From Setaria digitata (Eukaryota > Nematoda > Chromadorea > Rhabditida > Setariidae), in the NCBI GenBank assembly GCA_003640385.1, contig RCAB01000059.1, positions 62,001 through 126,000 on the forward strand: DNA of 64,000 bases. Direction: 5' to 3'. The position numbers were made by a program, and so were the translations under genes. This document shows positions 1 through 12,640 of the stretch, piece after piece (position 1 is the stretch's first letter; each line of letters begins with the position of its first letter). The notes beneath the pieces are model-generated. The model was given only the letters and a program-made list of their open reading frames with translations. It made no database searches and was not told where the DNA came from.

Positions 1-2407
1 GTTGAAATCTGAAAAAATAGAGAGAAGAAAATATCGAAAGCAAAGGATTTGTTAGTTATTGCATTATTGGGAATCGCTTTATGATGTCTTAAAACATTAG
101 GAAATTTTAATAAGAATTTTTCCTCTTTAGGAGTTTCAATTCCCAGCACAATTCTTTGTTTTGTATTTCACTATCCATCATGCCATTCCTGTTTCATCAA
201 ATTCATTTTCGTTATTATCTAACCACAGTTATTGTGGATCGTATGATAGATGTAACCAGAAGGTATTTATGCGTGTTCAGGAGTTCTGGAGAAATTTGAG
301 CCTTTCTGGATTTAGATTTTATATTTCCAAAAGTTTCGAAATTAGATTTCTTAGGAAACTTAAAACCATGTTTTTTGGAACAATTTTCCTATCCAGATTC
401 TGGTGAATCATCTGTATCGAAAATTCCTCATGACGAGGAACGGGGAAGAATTAAAAGAGATGGAAAACAGAATTCTCAGACGGGTTCGAATGAACAAACG
501 ATTGGATTTGACACTAGAGGATTTCGGGCAACAAAACTGCAGGTTTCATCATCAGACTCAGTAAGTGCAGTGGGAAAAGCAAAAAATCGGGATCGTTCAC
601 CTTTATATCACAAGTGTCGCCGTGGTCAAGATCGGTAAGAATTTGACTTCCCCATAAAGAAGTGTTTCACGACACTTTATTCTGTGTGACTATTCTGACA
701 AACTTGAGTTGGTGAGGTCTTCGATAAATTTGCTAAAAAAAAAAAAGTTGCTAATTAAAATTCGAGAGCGAAAAATAACATTAAAGCTTGAACTAAACAG
801 AAAATTGAGATTTGTTGTGTGAAAACTGTGAAATTTCTTTCTTCTCAAGCATGAGTTTAATAAAAACGCATAATTTAAATGCTTATTCTTTAAATACTTA
901 TGTTTCTCCCAAAGTTTTATTTTAAAACAGAATCATTCAGGTCCAGTCATCATAAACATTTTTATTCACGACGGTGATAGATTATGCTGCTTTTGAAATT
1001 GTTCTTGGTGGTCACCTTAGATTCCATCTGCAGCTATGAATGGTAGGTTCTCAAGCAGTTTCTTCTGTGTTTATCTCTGCTGGCTTGATTTAATTGTTTA
1101 TGCTGTAATTGTTTACTAGTATCAGAAGTTTTTGTGATCCCTTAATTATCAGTTAGTAATATCTGCCTAATATTTCTTGAAATTGTAATCCTTAAATCAT
1201 GTAAATGTTTTTGTTGCCCAAAGTGGTTCTGCTCTACTGCTCTACCTATAGTAATTTTAGAAGAATTTTGGTAAGTGCTGAAAGTTCTGCAAAGCTACCC
1301 TCTTATTTCTATTCCTTATTTTCCCAACTAAGCCACCAGTTTGCAACGAGTTCACTAGAACACAACCAGAAGAGCAAAATCTAATTTCATGGTAACATCG
1401 GATTTAAAGTGCATGCAAGCCAGATGAAAAAGCAAATCATAATTTCTGTTTGAAATTTAATAACGTAATGAAGAAAGAACGTAAAGAGAAAAGACTAGAA
1501 ATTTCAACTTCCTTATATAACATAACCTATGTGCCCATCAAAAAGACACGTCAGTATTATTTACAGTGAATTCGATGCAACTTATTTTGAAGAAAACAGA
1601 ATCTGTTATTTTAGAGGAATTTTCTATGTACACAGCCTTTAACGGAAGTTAAAAAAAAAGATAGGAATGAAATGGGGATGAAAATATCGCAGTTTTCCTT
1701 AAGCATTAATAATTGACAGGAAGTATAAAGGATGAAATAGGTCGATTTTAGATGTTATCCAAAATTTAAATAGAAGCCTTTACTCTCCAGTAAATGAAGC
1801 TGAAATAAGAGCGGGGAGTGATAAAAGGGTTATCCTTGTGCTTCCAGACTTTTTTGAAAATTTAAAGTTTTATTAGAATTTCGTTTTATTAGAACTTTTT
1901 TAATAAATAAACTCTTCATGAAAATCTTGTTTGTATAACATCATACTGGATGAAGAGAATTAGACACAATTCGATCAAGTCTCTGAAGGCGAGTCACAGA
2001 AATTTGTGAAGATTTGACATGGAAAAAGGGGATGGGGAGTCCTTATGGATTTAAAGTAAGGGTCGTAGAGGAAGATATACAGATAACTGCGTCTGCGATG
2101 TGTATAGAAAAGGGCCCGGTTGTGATTTGCTCTTGTCAGTCAGGCCTTGCCCGGCAATAGGCTTGATAAACTTAGCTAAACTGAATCAAACAGCAATTCA
2201 GTGCCTTTCCTTCTTCAGTTCTTCCGTTGCGTGGATATGAAATGAGTAGGCCTACTGATGGTGGTGGTTCTCAGTACAGCTGCCGCCGCTTCCATTATTG
2301 TTGGTTGTTTCATCTGAAAGGCGGCTCTTCCAGTTAATATTGCTTCTGGGACTCCACGGAAGGAAAACAAAATCGATTCTAACTTTCAAATTTGAAAATT
2401 GACGAAG
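1..2407. other. Upstream region with one doubtful exon
   Basis: No recognisable gene. On the plus strand a frame is open over 375-634. It is bounded by a possible acceptor (TATCCAG ending at 396) and a consensus donor (GATCG then GTAAGA at 635). It would encode a Ser/Arg/Lys-rich, low-complexity peptide, with segments such as RDGKQNSQTGSNEQ and KAKNRDRSPLYHK, and it ends in phase 2. It may be an internal or terminal exon of a gene that begins outside the window, but no partner exon was found between 635 and 2407. The rest is AT-rich DNA with no coding signal that I can see and is probably the tetraspanin 5' flank. Confidence 0.3.
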
Positions 2408-5031
2408 ATGGTGGAAGGAGGCATCATTCTTGTCAAATATTTGCTTTTCCTTGCCAACTTCATTTTATGGGTAAGTTTATTACTTAACACCTCAATTCTC
2501 CCGCTATATACGTAGCGCAGCACGATTCATTTATTGTCTGGCAACATGCTGGATAGCAGTTTATTGTCTTTAAGATTCCTCGTATATCGACCTAGCATGA
2601 TGCAATCTTGCGTGTTTCAACTTCATGACTTTAACGTGTTCACTAGACTATTAAACTAACAAGTTGATTTAAATAAACTGTAGAAGTGTTATTATTGAGA
2701 TTGTGATTTCCCAAAGTTCCGGAATGTTTTGGTGTTAATTGTTGACGTTAATGGTGCAATGAAAAATGACCAGGGACCTGAACATTAAATAAAATGACAT
2801 CTTTAACTTGATCCACCTAAAATCTCATGTAATATTCGAATCAGCAAAGTGACAGAAATTGAAAAAGAAATTCCGTTAGCGGCCGTGCTGCTGGTTGGTT
2901 ATTCAGTATTTTCAAAATTCAATTTATGAATGATTTTATTTCCTACAAAGCATAATGAAATTCTAGTCATGGGAAAATTAACGGAAGCTTCATCACAGCA
3001 GTGCAGTATGCTTTTCAAGAGTAGCTCTGCTCACTGAAAATATTTAATCAACACGCGTAGGATCAATTTGTAGCGGCAATAAATTTGATGTTCGAAAAAT
3101 ATGCTTGTATGATTAGAGTAAAACGAATGAGAAATCAAATTTGAAACTAGCAAGACAATTTGGGCTAAGCAGTAGGCCCATGATGAAAATGCATGTATAG
3201 AAATGTGCTCGTGCGCTTGAACCCTTCTTCAACTACTGGTGATGTTTTGAAAGCAGGAAGTATAGAGATGGGACAAGATGGAATGTCACAACATAAGACT
3301 ATATCCTTCATTGATAACATCGTAAGGATGTTTAAAAATTGATTTGCAATATTGCAGTTGAAAAAGCTTGAGAAAATTTCTGAGCAAAATCCACTTGGTG
3401 CTTTTTGCTGGGTGCTGGGTGATGGATGAACGGATTGTGCGGAAATTTGGAAATTCTCATTTAGAATGTCCTTGCTGATAACAGTTATTCAAGAGAAGTG
3501 GAATGCTTTACTTCAAAATAGCAGTTCCACTAGAAATTAACCTTCACTGAACATCTACATGGAAAAATAGTTCCATTATGCTTACTTAGCAATCGAACAT
3601 CTTTTTTTTAAATTAAATTCAGATCACTCTGTTGTAAATTTGGTTTAGATTCTTCTTATATCATTTTATTTTTTTATGAGACCAGATGCAGTTTAGAAGC
3701 GACGCATATATTAAGATCGAAATGAGTGTGAATTAGCCAACTTTCTTCTATAATAAAGTGAAATATCATGCCAGCAGTTTTATGACTCCACTGTTTTAGG
3801 TGGCTGGTCTTGGTTTGGTAATTGCTGGAGCAGTATTGCAGTTGAAATATACTGGTCTACTAGATATATTAGGAGACGAGAGATTAGCAACACCAGTGCT
3901 GCTGCTTGGTGCGGGTGCATTATGCTCCCTATTGGGTTTTTTGGGATGTTGTGGAGCAATTCGGGAGAATTATTGCTTAACGGTGAGCTTCGCTGTCCTG
4001 CTAACTCTAGTATTGACGATTGAAACAGCCGTTGCTATTGCTGCTTACGCGTTACAGGAACCTCTTCAAGTGAGCAATTTAAAAAGTTTCAGATTTTTCA
4101 GTTATAAATTTTGAATCATTTTTAACAGCCACCATTCCATAAGCCTACGTTCAAAATCAAATGTAGGACGGGAGTAGTTTCTGTATACGGTTATCAGGAA
4201 AAAGCAAGAAAAAAATTAAAGTATAATTACGCATTGACTTAATTTTATAATTTCAGGCTTCCCTATCACAACAATTAACATTGGGCCTGCAAAGGTATAA
4301 CCGTTCAGCAGGTGTTCGAATGGCGTGGGATCAAACTCAGAAACAATTTGCGTGTTGCGGAGTGCATAATTATACAGATTGGAATATACCACCGGATTCA
4401 TGTTGCATTCAGGTTCTACCTGGCTGTGGACTAACTCAACAAAATTTGCAATCTTCAGGTGCTTCAACTTCATCAAAGACCAACTTTTTTTTATCTATAC
4501 TGCGCCCATCTTTTAATTTTTATCAACCACTTGACAGATAACAATTTTATTAAGGAAAATATTTCTTCACTTAAGCTTCCAGTTCGAACACACTTTCAAA
4601 GCATTGAAGGTAGAGTAGTTAATGATTTAAAAGAGAGATAAAATTGTCTAAAAATTTAAATCACTCTATAGATGCTCAACAAGGATGACTAGTCGTCCAA
4701 TTACCGTATTTAACCAGTGAAAGAAGGTATTAGATAACTTTCGGCGTGAGCCCTTTTCAGGAGTTATATATTGCTTGGCGACATATCCAACCTAATAGGT
4801 AGACACATAGTTTTAAGGACAATCTCGACCTGATGAAATGAAATCTTCACATATAACTTAGTGAAAGGTGCTACAGGTTGCATGGAACGCTTGGAGCACT
4901 GGCTCATCCTGAATGCTGCAGTGGTCGGAGGAGTTAGCTCAATCGTTGGCTCGTTGCAGGTAATCGGGATTTGCTTTGCCTGCTGTTTGTCTAAGTCAAT
5001 ACTGAAGGACTTTCACGATTCCTACTATTAA
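2408..5031 (+). CDS. tsp-7: CD63-like tetraspanin
   Basis: Four coding exons: 2408-2470, 3800-4069, 4257-4458, 4877-5031 (690 nt, 229 aa). Introns are GT-AG and phases match (0, 0, 1). The protein has the tetraspanin plan. It starts MVEGGIILVKYLLF (TM1), then TM2 with GFLGCCGAIRENYC, TM3, a large extracellular loop, and TM4 ending FACCLSKS. The loop has six cysteines in the CCG / PDSCC / PGC / GC pattern and one N-glycosylation site (NYT). The opening VEGG, the motif PDSCCI...GCG and the ending GIxFACCLSKS are those of CD63, a late-endosome and exosome tetraspanin that organises membrane partners. The C. elegans counterpart is probably tsp-7, inferred from family knowledge. The start is chosen because ATG opens directly into the conserved MVEGG. 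The C-terminal tail is odd: see findings. The three introns are 1329, 187 and 418 bp. Confidence 0.9.
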
Positions 5032-7867
5032 TTAACAGTTATATCTTCCTTAGCCCATGTTTTCCTCTAAATGATTGCTTTGCAAAAGCTTTCGCGCTGC
5101 TCTACAGTTATTCCCCTTTACACGGCATGCGTAATTCACAATCAACTCGTTAAAGATCTCTAACTATATAGTCTGTATAAAATATACACAGGTATTCTTC
5201 ACCTTATCTCGTCACATTCACTTCTGCCTGGAGACAAAGGAAATCTAAAATGCTCTAAACTAATTAAAATGTTGCTCACTCACTACCCAAGCACGTAATG
5301 ATATATCAACATTTAGGGAACTTACTAGACATGATATTACTTGCGAATAAAATATAATTTGCAGAAGAAAATTAATTGGATTTCATCACATTCCAGCGAA
5401 ATAAAACTTTCCTTAGAAAGTATTCATTACATATGACTGAAGTTAATTATTTGACAGGATGGAGTATTTCGCTTAATTTGCAAGCTAGCGTCAAGTTATT
5501 AATCTATAAGACAAATCATAGGCATTATTTCATTTTTTTTTCTTTCGTGGACATATCATGCACATTTAATAAATTCAAATGAAAATTACTGTACATAATA
5601 GAAATACAAGGATGGAGAAAAAAAAATAGCTCTGAGAAAAGCCAATAATGTGTACTAATGAAAGAAAAGAAAAGTAAGGAATGAAACACCCTGCTTGGTA
5701 AATGGAGAATAAATCTAATTTTATGATAGCAGTAGCAGTAGCGACAGCAAAGACTGCAATAACATTAGTTAATTAATAGTAATAATGACAACAAAAAAAA
5801 AAAAAAATACCTTGGATAGAGCTGTGTCACATCAATCACTTCACAAATGTAACCATATTCAGGATAAACCACTTTTTGTATTCATTATCAACCTCCCCTG
5901 AGCTTTCTTTATTATTCTTACCTTGCCTTATGAGCTAATCTTATAAATTTCGATGGCTCATCCTGTATACAAAAAAAACAAAATGAGAAAATGGCAAAAT
6001 GCAACACAAAACAATTTTCAAATTAGCACCCATTATCACATAACAGGCAATAATAGCAAATAGCAAATTACAATATTTTTGGCTAAATTTCGAGTTCTAA
6101 ATTGAGAATTAAATTTCATAAAACATGAGTAAGCAGATATCTTCAGGAATTTTTTTGGTTCGCGCCAAATTAACTATTATGAATTTATGATTACAGTTCA
6201 CTGACCTCCAGAATAATTTGCTTCTTAATAATGCTTCTAGTAATTTCCTGCTGTGATGTGAACGTTAGTAAGCCATACGATCAGCTGAAAATTTAGAATT
6301 CTCTCCCACAGGGATCAAAATTTGTCAGAAGTAAAAAAGGAAAGTGAATTCCGATTTGTAAAATGCAACTTTTCTTGGACAAAGTGAATGATAACTTAAT
6401 AAAAACGTTGTACGTTTTCCAAAAAATTCTGCTAGAAAGAACAACGACTGAGTGATATATGAACTTGCATAGAAATGCATAAACGATACAACAAGATATA
6501 AAATTAAGCAGAGCTTCCAGCAGAATAAACACAATGTCTATTTCCGGCGCTATTCACTCCTGTATCATTACCTACGCCGATATTAACATGAAGGAACAAA
6601 AATGAAAACATGAATCCTTCAATTTTCGGTATTAAAATTGCACCAATAAACAAACAAACTTAAATACGATACTTTGGATATTTCTCATCATCAAATTCCT
6701 AATTAGAAACAGGCCATGATTAAAAAAGAAAAAAGAAAAAAACTGAACAGATTTAAGCATATTACGAAACAGCATTGCGATCTATAAATTAAAAAAAAAA
6801 AAAAAAAGTTGCAAACCTTGGATAATTCATCATAACAAAAGCTCAGAACCTTTGCAAATAAAAATAACTAACTGCAAACTTCATCCCACCACCTGTTGAC
6901 GAGATGACCCCTTTAGTACTGAAACGCGAAATTTAGAAATTCATTTTCTCACAAAAGTTGAATTTTTCATGTTTTCCCCTGTGTAATTAAGTTAGCCGAT
7001 AGATTTGATTTTGCGCNCAGAACCTTTGCAAATAAAAATAACTAACTGCAAACTTCATCCCACCACCTGTTGACGAGATGACCCCTTTAGTACTGAAACG
7101 CGAAATTTAGAAATTCATTTTCTCACAAAACTTTTTCATGTTTTCCCCTGTGTAATTAAGTTAGCCGATAGATTTGATTTTGCGCGAGAAATTCTGCAAC
7201 TAAAAACCTGAAGATTTCATTTAAAAAGAAGTGGGTCAGAAAACAATCACTCAAAAAGAGACGTAAATTAGCAGAAAATTTGTCCGTCCTCCAATTCTTT
7301 TTTCGTCTCTGTCAGTTAACTGATATATTGCTATTTAAAGATGATGGATGGTTTAGAATGAAATTAGAACTTTTTCTGGGAATTTTGAACGCTGCACAAA
7401 TTTTTCAAGTTCTGTTACTTCGTCGTTTTCTCAATACTCCTGAATACCTTTGAAACAGTTTTAAAATAAATGAAGAAAAACAGCGAACTGACGTTTCGGA
7501 CGCAGTTGGTTTCCTCCATTTAAACAATTACTCTTCCAAACTTCAATTCCTCTTTTCTACCCTTCACCTCAAAGAAAAGACAAGTTTTTTCCTACACTGC
7601 CAACTCCAACTAATAAAGTCTGAATGATTCTGTATCAAACTTTGTAAATTTCCTCTTAGGAGAATCATAGACAATCACCAAATGAAAGAAACATACAAGT
7701 TTTTTTTTTTTTCTTACAAATCACATTTAAAATGACTTTTCTGAAGCAGTAAGTTAGTGGGAAATTAAAATCGAACTTCAGGACAGAAGTAAATCCCATA
7801 CAGAAGTGAAGTTTATAAGGACACAGGAGGTAAGCATGAGAATAGGAGTTACCTGAGTGCGGTATAC
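5032..7867. other. Convergent 3' intergenic region
   Basis: Lies between the 3' ends of the tetraspanin (+) and Frizzled (-) genes and holds their 3' UTRs. AATAAA at 5346-5351 is a possible polyadenylation signal for the tetraspanin, 315 nt after its stop. Otherwise it is AT-rich with short homopolymers. It contains the first N-flanking duplication (6844-7184), described separately. No coding signal seen. Confidence 0.5.
6841..7184. repeat. Direct duplication around a single N
   Basis: About 176 bp (6841-7016) is followed by one N at 7017 and then by a near-identical copy (7018-7184). The copies differ chiefly by an insertion of roughly 10 bases in the first copy (AAAGTTGAATTTTTC against AAACTTTTTC). 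The N sits exactly at the junction, which is the pattern left when two overlapping contig ends are joined without being merged. It is most likely an assembly artefact. Confidence 0.85.
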
Positions 7868-10800
7868 CTAATGAACGATGGTTGGTACTCGAGATCGGCC
7901 ATGTACAATCCTAGCATATGCTTGGGAGTAACTATTCAATGTTTTACTGCTACATACCCACACGGCACATGTTATACCGACCACAAGCTGCATTAAATAT
8001 TTGAAAAAATAAATCAATAAGTCAGGCGGTCTGACATCTGTTTGCGGTACACAGGTCTGACGTGGTTGCGCAAAACCAAAAGCAGCACGATCAGGACGCG
8101 TACATCGAATCGCTAACCAATTAGTCAACCAACTTTCCATCATGAATGCTTCATAGACGATACATGCAGCACTAACCATTGTTGGAAGAGTATACATGAA
8201 AGCAAATGCTGATATTCGGAGCATCAGTTTTTCCAATTTCCGAATATTCTGGTCAATGTCGCTATGTTTGAATTTAATGTAACGTCGTATTCGAAGCATA
8301 GAAATTATGCCGCATCCCAACAACAATAAACCAAGAGCTAAAGATAAAGATTTCAATTTTAGATAAATTATTTACGGTCATCAACAGTATGGACCGCCGT
8401 TTGATCGATGACGATCCGATCTGATTTGAGTTTTAGAGCCCATTCAAATGTTAACTTTATTTCCAAAGGATGGAGGCTACTTTTTTCAAAACAATTAGAA
8501 GGTAATTAATAGGAGAAAAACTATGGATTCAACTTAATCAGAATAATGCCAAAAACCAGACAGCTGAATAATGAAGATTATTTCAGAACTTCTAAAATAT
8601 CGAAAATACAAAACACTCACCGATGCAAGCAAACATTGGCACAAAAACAAAGTTGAAAAGCGCGGATGGTTTCAGATTCCCTACTGAACAAATCCCTGTA
8701 AACAAATCACCATCGATTGTATTCGTGACAAGAATAATAATTGCCAAAAATGCCGGAATTCCCCAGGCAAGAACATGAAAATATGAGGATAAGCTTTCGA
8801 TTGACTCCTGGGCCCATTTTAGATTTGCTGCCAGAAACCAAGCTAAGCATAATATCACCCACCAGACACCACTTGCCACGCTGAAAATAATTCCAACTTT
8901 AAAGCTATCCGAGTTCTTGCTTATCCTGCAAATGACTGTTTAGGAAGTTACAAAATTACTCGCCCTTAAAACAAATCAAGTAAAGAGCTAATTTGAAAGT
9001 TAAGTTGTAAGTCATTCTAAAACTTCTTGGTAACTTTCCTGTAAACTGTTCTGTTTTCGAAGAATTCTAAAAAAAAAAAAAAAAAGAACTTCCATTCCTC
9101 ATCAAAAGTAAACTTATCTATTAGTTGTTGCATTATCTATTAGGACAGTGCTTTGACTTCAAACAATCAGTTAAGCTAACCTGAAGTAGTAGTGTGTGAC
9201 AGCAATGACAGTGCATGAAAAACTGTCGATACCTTGTGAAACGAGTGGACTATTACTGGCTGAAATAGCCGAACAAGATATTTTATCCTCTGCAACCAAA
9301 CCAACCATATAGACGAGTGATATGAACAGATAACAAACTGCCAAATAATGGATGGGTCTAACTGGATAAGAAAAACGAGCCATATCGATTGAAAATGTTA
9401 ATACAGTAAATAGTGAACTTGCACAACATGCTACAGCCCAAGCACCTGAAAGTAAGAAATTTACATTGCATCAGTATTCTCCAATGATTTTTTAGAAAAG
9501 CAAATTATAGCTTTCTGAATAGAAGCCTGGATCTCATGATTCATGATTATTCTACAATTCGTTATTAATCTAAGATAAGGACAAATTTTTATGCTAGAGG
9601 GAAATTTGTGATAAAATTTGTAATGATAACTAGCCAAAGCTTCTTAATTTCACCAACACTTTGCAAATGATCTAAACGACAACGACACAACTGAAAACAA
9701 ATTTCTGAATTCTTCACCTGTCCAAAACCGTAGGTAGCGTCTTATTCGAGTATCGAAAAACATTGGTACTAAATTATCAGCAGAACACGGCAATGAGCAT
9801 TGCTCTAACGTGGTGTTCGAAATTTTCAAAGAGTACTTTGATTTGCTAATAACCTATAAAATATTTATAAGTTCTAAAAAATATTAACCTGATTAAAAAA
9901 TCTAATACAAAATATCAGAACTTCTTTGGGCACTTTATTTTACAAAAATGAGTTCTTCCATTGTTAAAAACTCTTCGCAGAAAATTCAGTGGAGTGGGGT
10001 ATTACCAAGAATTAATCGGATCGGATTACGATTTCAATCATTATTTGCTTTCTCTAGGGTAATAAAGAATTTATAAGTTCACTACTACCTGCATAGTATG
10101 CGGGCATTCAATTTGTGTAACGGGAGTTCTTGAACGCGAAAGGGGTGTTTCGGTACTTGTATCTGACTTATTTTCTCCCACACACATGCCATCCACGGGA
10201 AATCGCTCACAGGCCAATAAAGGCGGCCATTTAAAGCCAAATTTATTCATTAAATTTTCACAACCATTTTTGGCAGATAGGCACAAATGCCGACATGGTG
10301 GTATTGGTCGTTCAAGCACTGTACACACAGGTGCATATATGGTGCAGAGAAAAAACTTCAGATCTTCGCTACATTTCACCTAAAACTTCATAAGGTTAAA
10401 GAAATCTTCTCTCTCTTGTTAGTTTTTGAATACGACATTAAACTTCACTTCTTTTTGGATGTGAGTGGATAAAAAATTAACTACTATACGGATTGCATCA
10501 TCGGAAAAACTCCGTTTCGTCGTTTATAAAAAATTTTTAGTTCAGGACTCTGCTTGTTTATAAAATAATGCGGAAGAAACAGTGCTTTGGATTTTTAAAT
10601 TATGAAAGGTAATGCTGAGGGCAAGATCAGCTATTTTATTTTCAGAATACTTCAATTTTATAGCATCCTGTTAAAATAACTACTAAAAAGTTCTGGACAA
10701 TGTGTCAGAAACAGAACTTGAAGGAGACTTAGAGAAGAGACTGAATTAGCTAGAAGTGAAGCATACAGATTTTTATTTTTGGATAAGGTAATGACCTTAT

Positions 10801-12505
10801 ACAGTCCGCGAATACTTTCTTCAAAAAAAAGCTTGCCTTAACCAAAGGTAGAAATTGGTGAATCTCGAGCGATGCATCTTCCTCTTTGGTATGTCCCAAA
10901 ATATTTGGGAATAATGTCATATTGTATGGTATATCTCGGCACATTTGCATCGTAATGGGGATGCACTTATCATTTGCAGCCGCATTCTGAAATGCTTCTC
11001 CAAGTAAAATAAGGAAAAAGTAACAGTTTTAGAAAAATGTTGGAAACATTACAATCTTTTTAATTAAAATAGAATGACAACGAAACGGAAGTCTGAACGC
11101 GAATTTATAACATTCAATGAAAAGACTGGTAGAAATAGTGAAGATTTAAAGTTAATTTGTGCTGAGAGAATTCAAGGGTAAAAATATTGTTGACGGTAAA
11201 TTTATGTTATTTTTTAGCCGGTATTCGACATGACTTCAATATTACGTAATTCATTCTTAATATTAAAATGGTCGTCAGTTGATAATTTTACAACTTAATG
11301 GCAAAGTTTGATCCCTGAGTATTTCTGTTGGAAAATTGATTCTTACACATGTTGGCGGATAATTAAAGCAATATAATAGTTAGAGACAGCAAATTAACAA
11401 AGATGTAAAATTGCAAATGAATAAATATCTCATAAAAGTTGCCAATATCAAATAAATCGTTCCTCGGCAACTGGTCATGAAATTTATTAAATTAAAAATA
11501 ATGAACATTGTTTCATTTCCCCACATCGTAATTTGCTCTCGACGACATATTAAATTGAAATGGGTAATTCGTCGACTGAACACCAATAAAGCCATCAATT
11601 TTAACGAGCTATTTCAGATTTTATAAGAAAAAAGAGAGAGAGAAAAAAGCAAACAAGAAGTATGTGGGCTATTGCACTTTTTGCGTTCCGCAAAAATTAT
11701 CCTCATTTAACAACCAATCAACGCTTTGAAGAAATAGTGCAACACTAAACACAACCGTGAAACTCTTACCTTCTACCTTTCCCTCTTTGTTTCTTGCGCA
11801 TCTACGCTGAACTAATCGGCTACACGGAGATTATGATTAGGACTGTTTTGCTAAATGAAAAAAAGGACTTATCAAATGAGATCATCCACAGCACATTATG
11901 ATATTTAACAAGACTACAGCGCTTGAGCTGTTTTATCAACAATATGAGAATAACAGTGTGTTAGTCATATAGTGCTACTATAACGTGTTAGTCATATAGT
12001 AGCACTAGCATATAGTGCTCCTATATGACTAACACGTTATTCTCAAGTATTCCTAACTTGAGCACGATTCTGTTAGCCAAATATTCTTGATATAGACTTG
12101 CCGAAATGTCATAATTATAGAAATACTTTTGCTAAAATAGACTGTTCAAATTATTGAGAATTATCTTGGGAAGCGTTAATTTTACAAGAAATGGTCATCA
12201 AACACGGCAAAACATTGGTCCGATATTTCAACAGGTGTGATTAGAAGTCAAGTACGTCACGACTCAAGCTTCTGACCCATAAACAAGTATGAGTATTATA
12301 ATTGAGACAATATAAAATGGACAGAAAAAGAGATGGATGTGACGAGGAAACAAACAATTTTATGAAGCAATTCAATTAACCACTGAGAAAATAGTAAGAA
12401 GGAAACTACCTGATATCCTTCGCTAACAATGGCCACATTACCGCTGGCAGTATAAAATGAAAGGTAAGCTGGAAAAAGCATAAGCGTAACTGAGTAGTAG
12501 TGCAT
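7868..12505 (-). CDS. mom-5: Frizzled family Wnt receptor
   Basis: Seven coding exons on the minus strand: 12505-12410, 10986-10837, 10379-10089, 9853-9718, 9445-9181, 8880-8621, 8337-7868 (1668 nt, 555 aa). All phases match. Exon 1 gives a signal peptide ([15 protein letters not shown]...). Exons 2-3 give the extracellular cysteine-rich Wnt-binding domain with ten cysteines, including [32 protein letters not shown] and PPCRHLC, and N-glycosylation sites NMT and NKS. Exons 4-7 give seven TM segments with Frizzled signatures [37 protein letters not shown]-type loop [10 protein letters not shown], and [11 protein letters not shown]. The CRD is closest to the Fz1/2/7 class, hence mom-5 rather than cfz-2; this paralogue call is inference. 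Intron 2 seems to use a GC donor and the cytoplasmic KTxxxW motif reads KTLNSY (aa 531-536); see findings. It would bind Wnt outside the cell and recruit Dishevelled inside. Confidence 0.9.
11946..12044. repeat. Imperfect inverted repeat in Frizzled intron 1
   Basis: The left arm (11946-11970, GTGTTAGTCATAT core) is followed by a second same-orientation copy of the core (about 11980-12006). The right arm (about 12010-12044) carries the reverse complement, ATATGACTAACAC then GTTATTCTC. It could fold into a hairpin, and the doubled left arm permits two alternative pairings. Confidence 0.75.
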
Positions 12506-12574
12506 CCTTTCTATTGCTTCTTGCTTGCTTCTTACCGTTCACAATCCATTACTGTTTTCATATTCACAACCCAG

Positions 12575-12640
12575 CAGCAGAACACAGCACAGCACAGTAG
12601 TCGTCGTTGTCGTCGTCGTCGCCTTCGTTGTCAGCAGAGA
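12575..12640. repeat. Triplet-rich tract by the Frizzled start
   Basis: Low-complexity CAGCAG/ACAGC repeats followed by a TCG/TTG triplet run, 70-135 bp upstream of the Frizzled ATG on the minus strand. They probably lie in the 5' UTR or proximal promoter. Confidence 0.6.

Noticed and set aside
161..406. 81-codon frame near the window start
   Set aside because: No motif, no splice signals, AT-rich codon use; considered chance.
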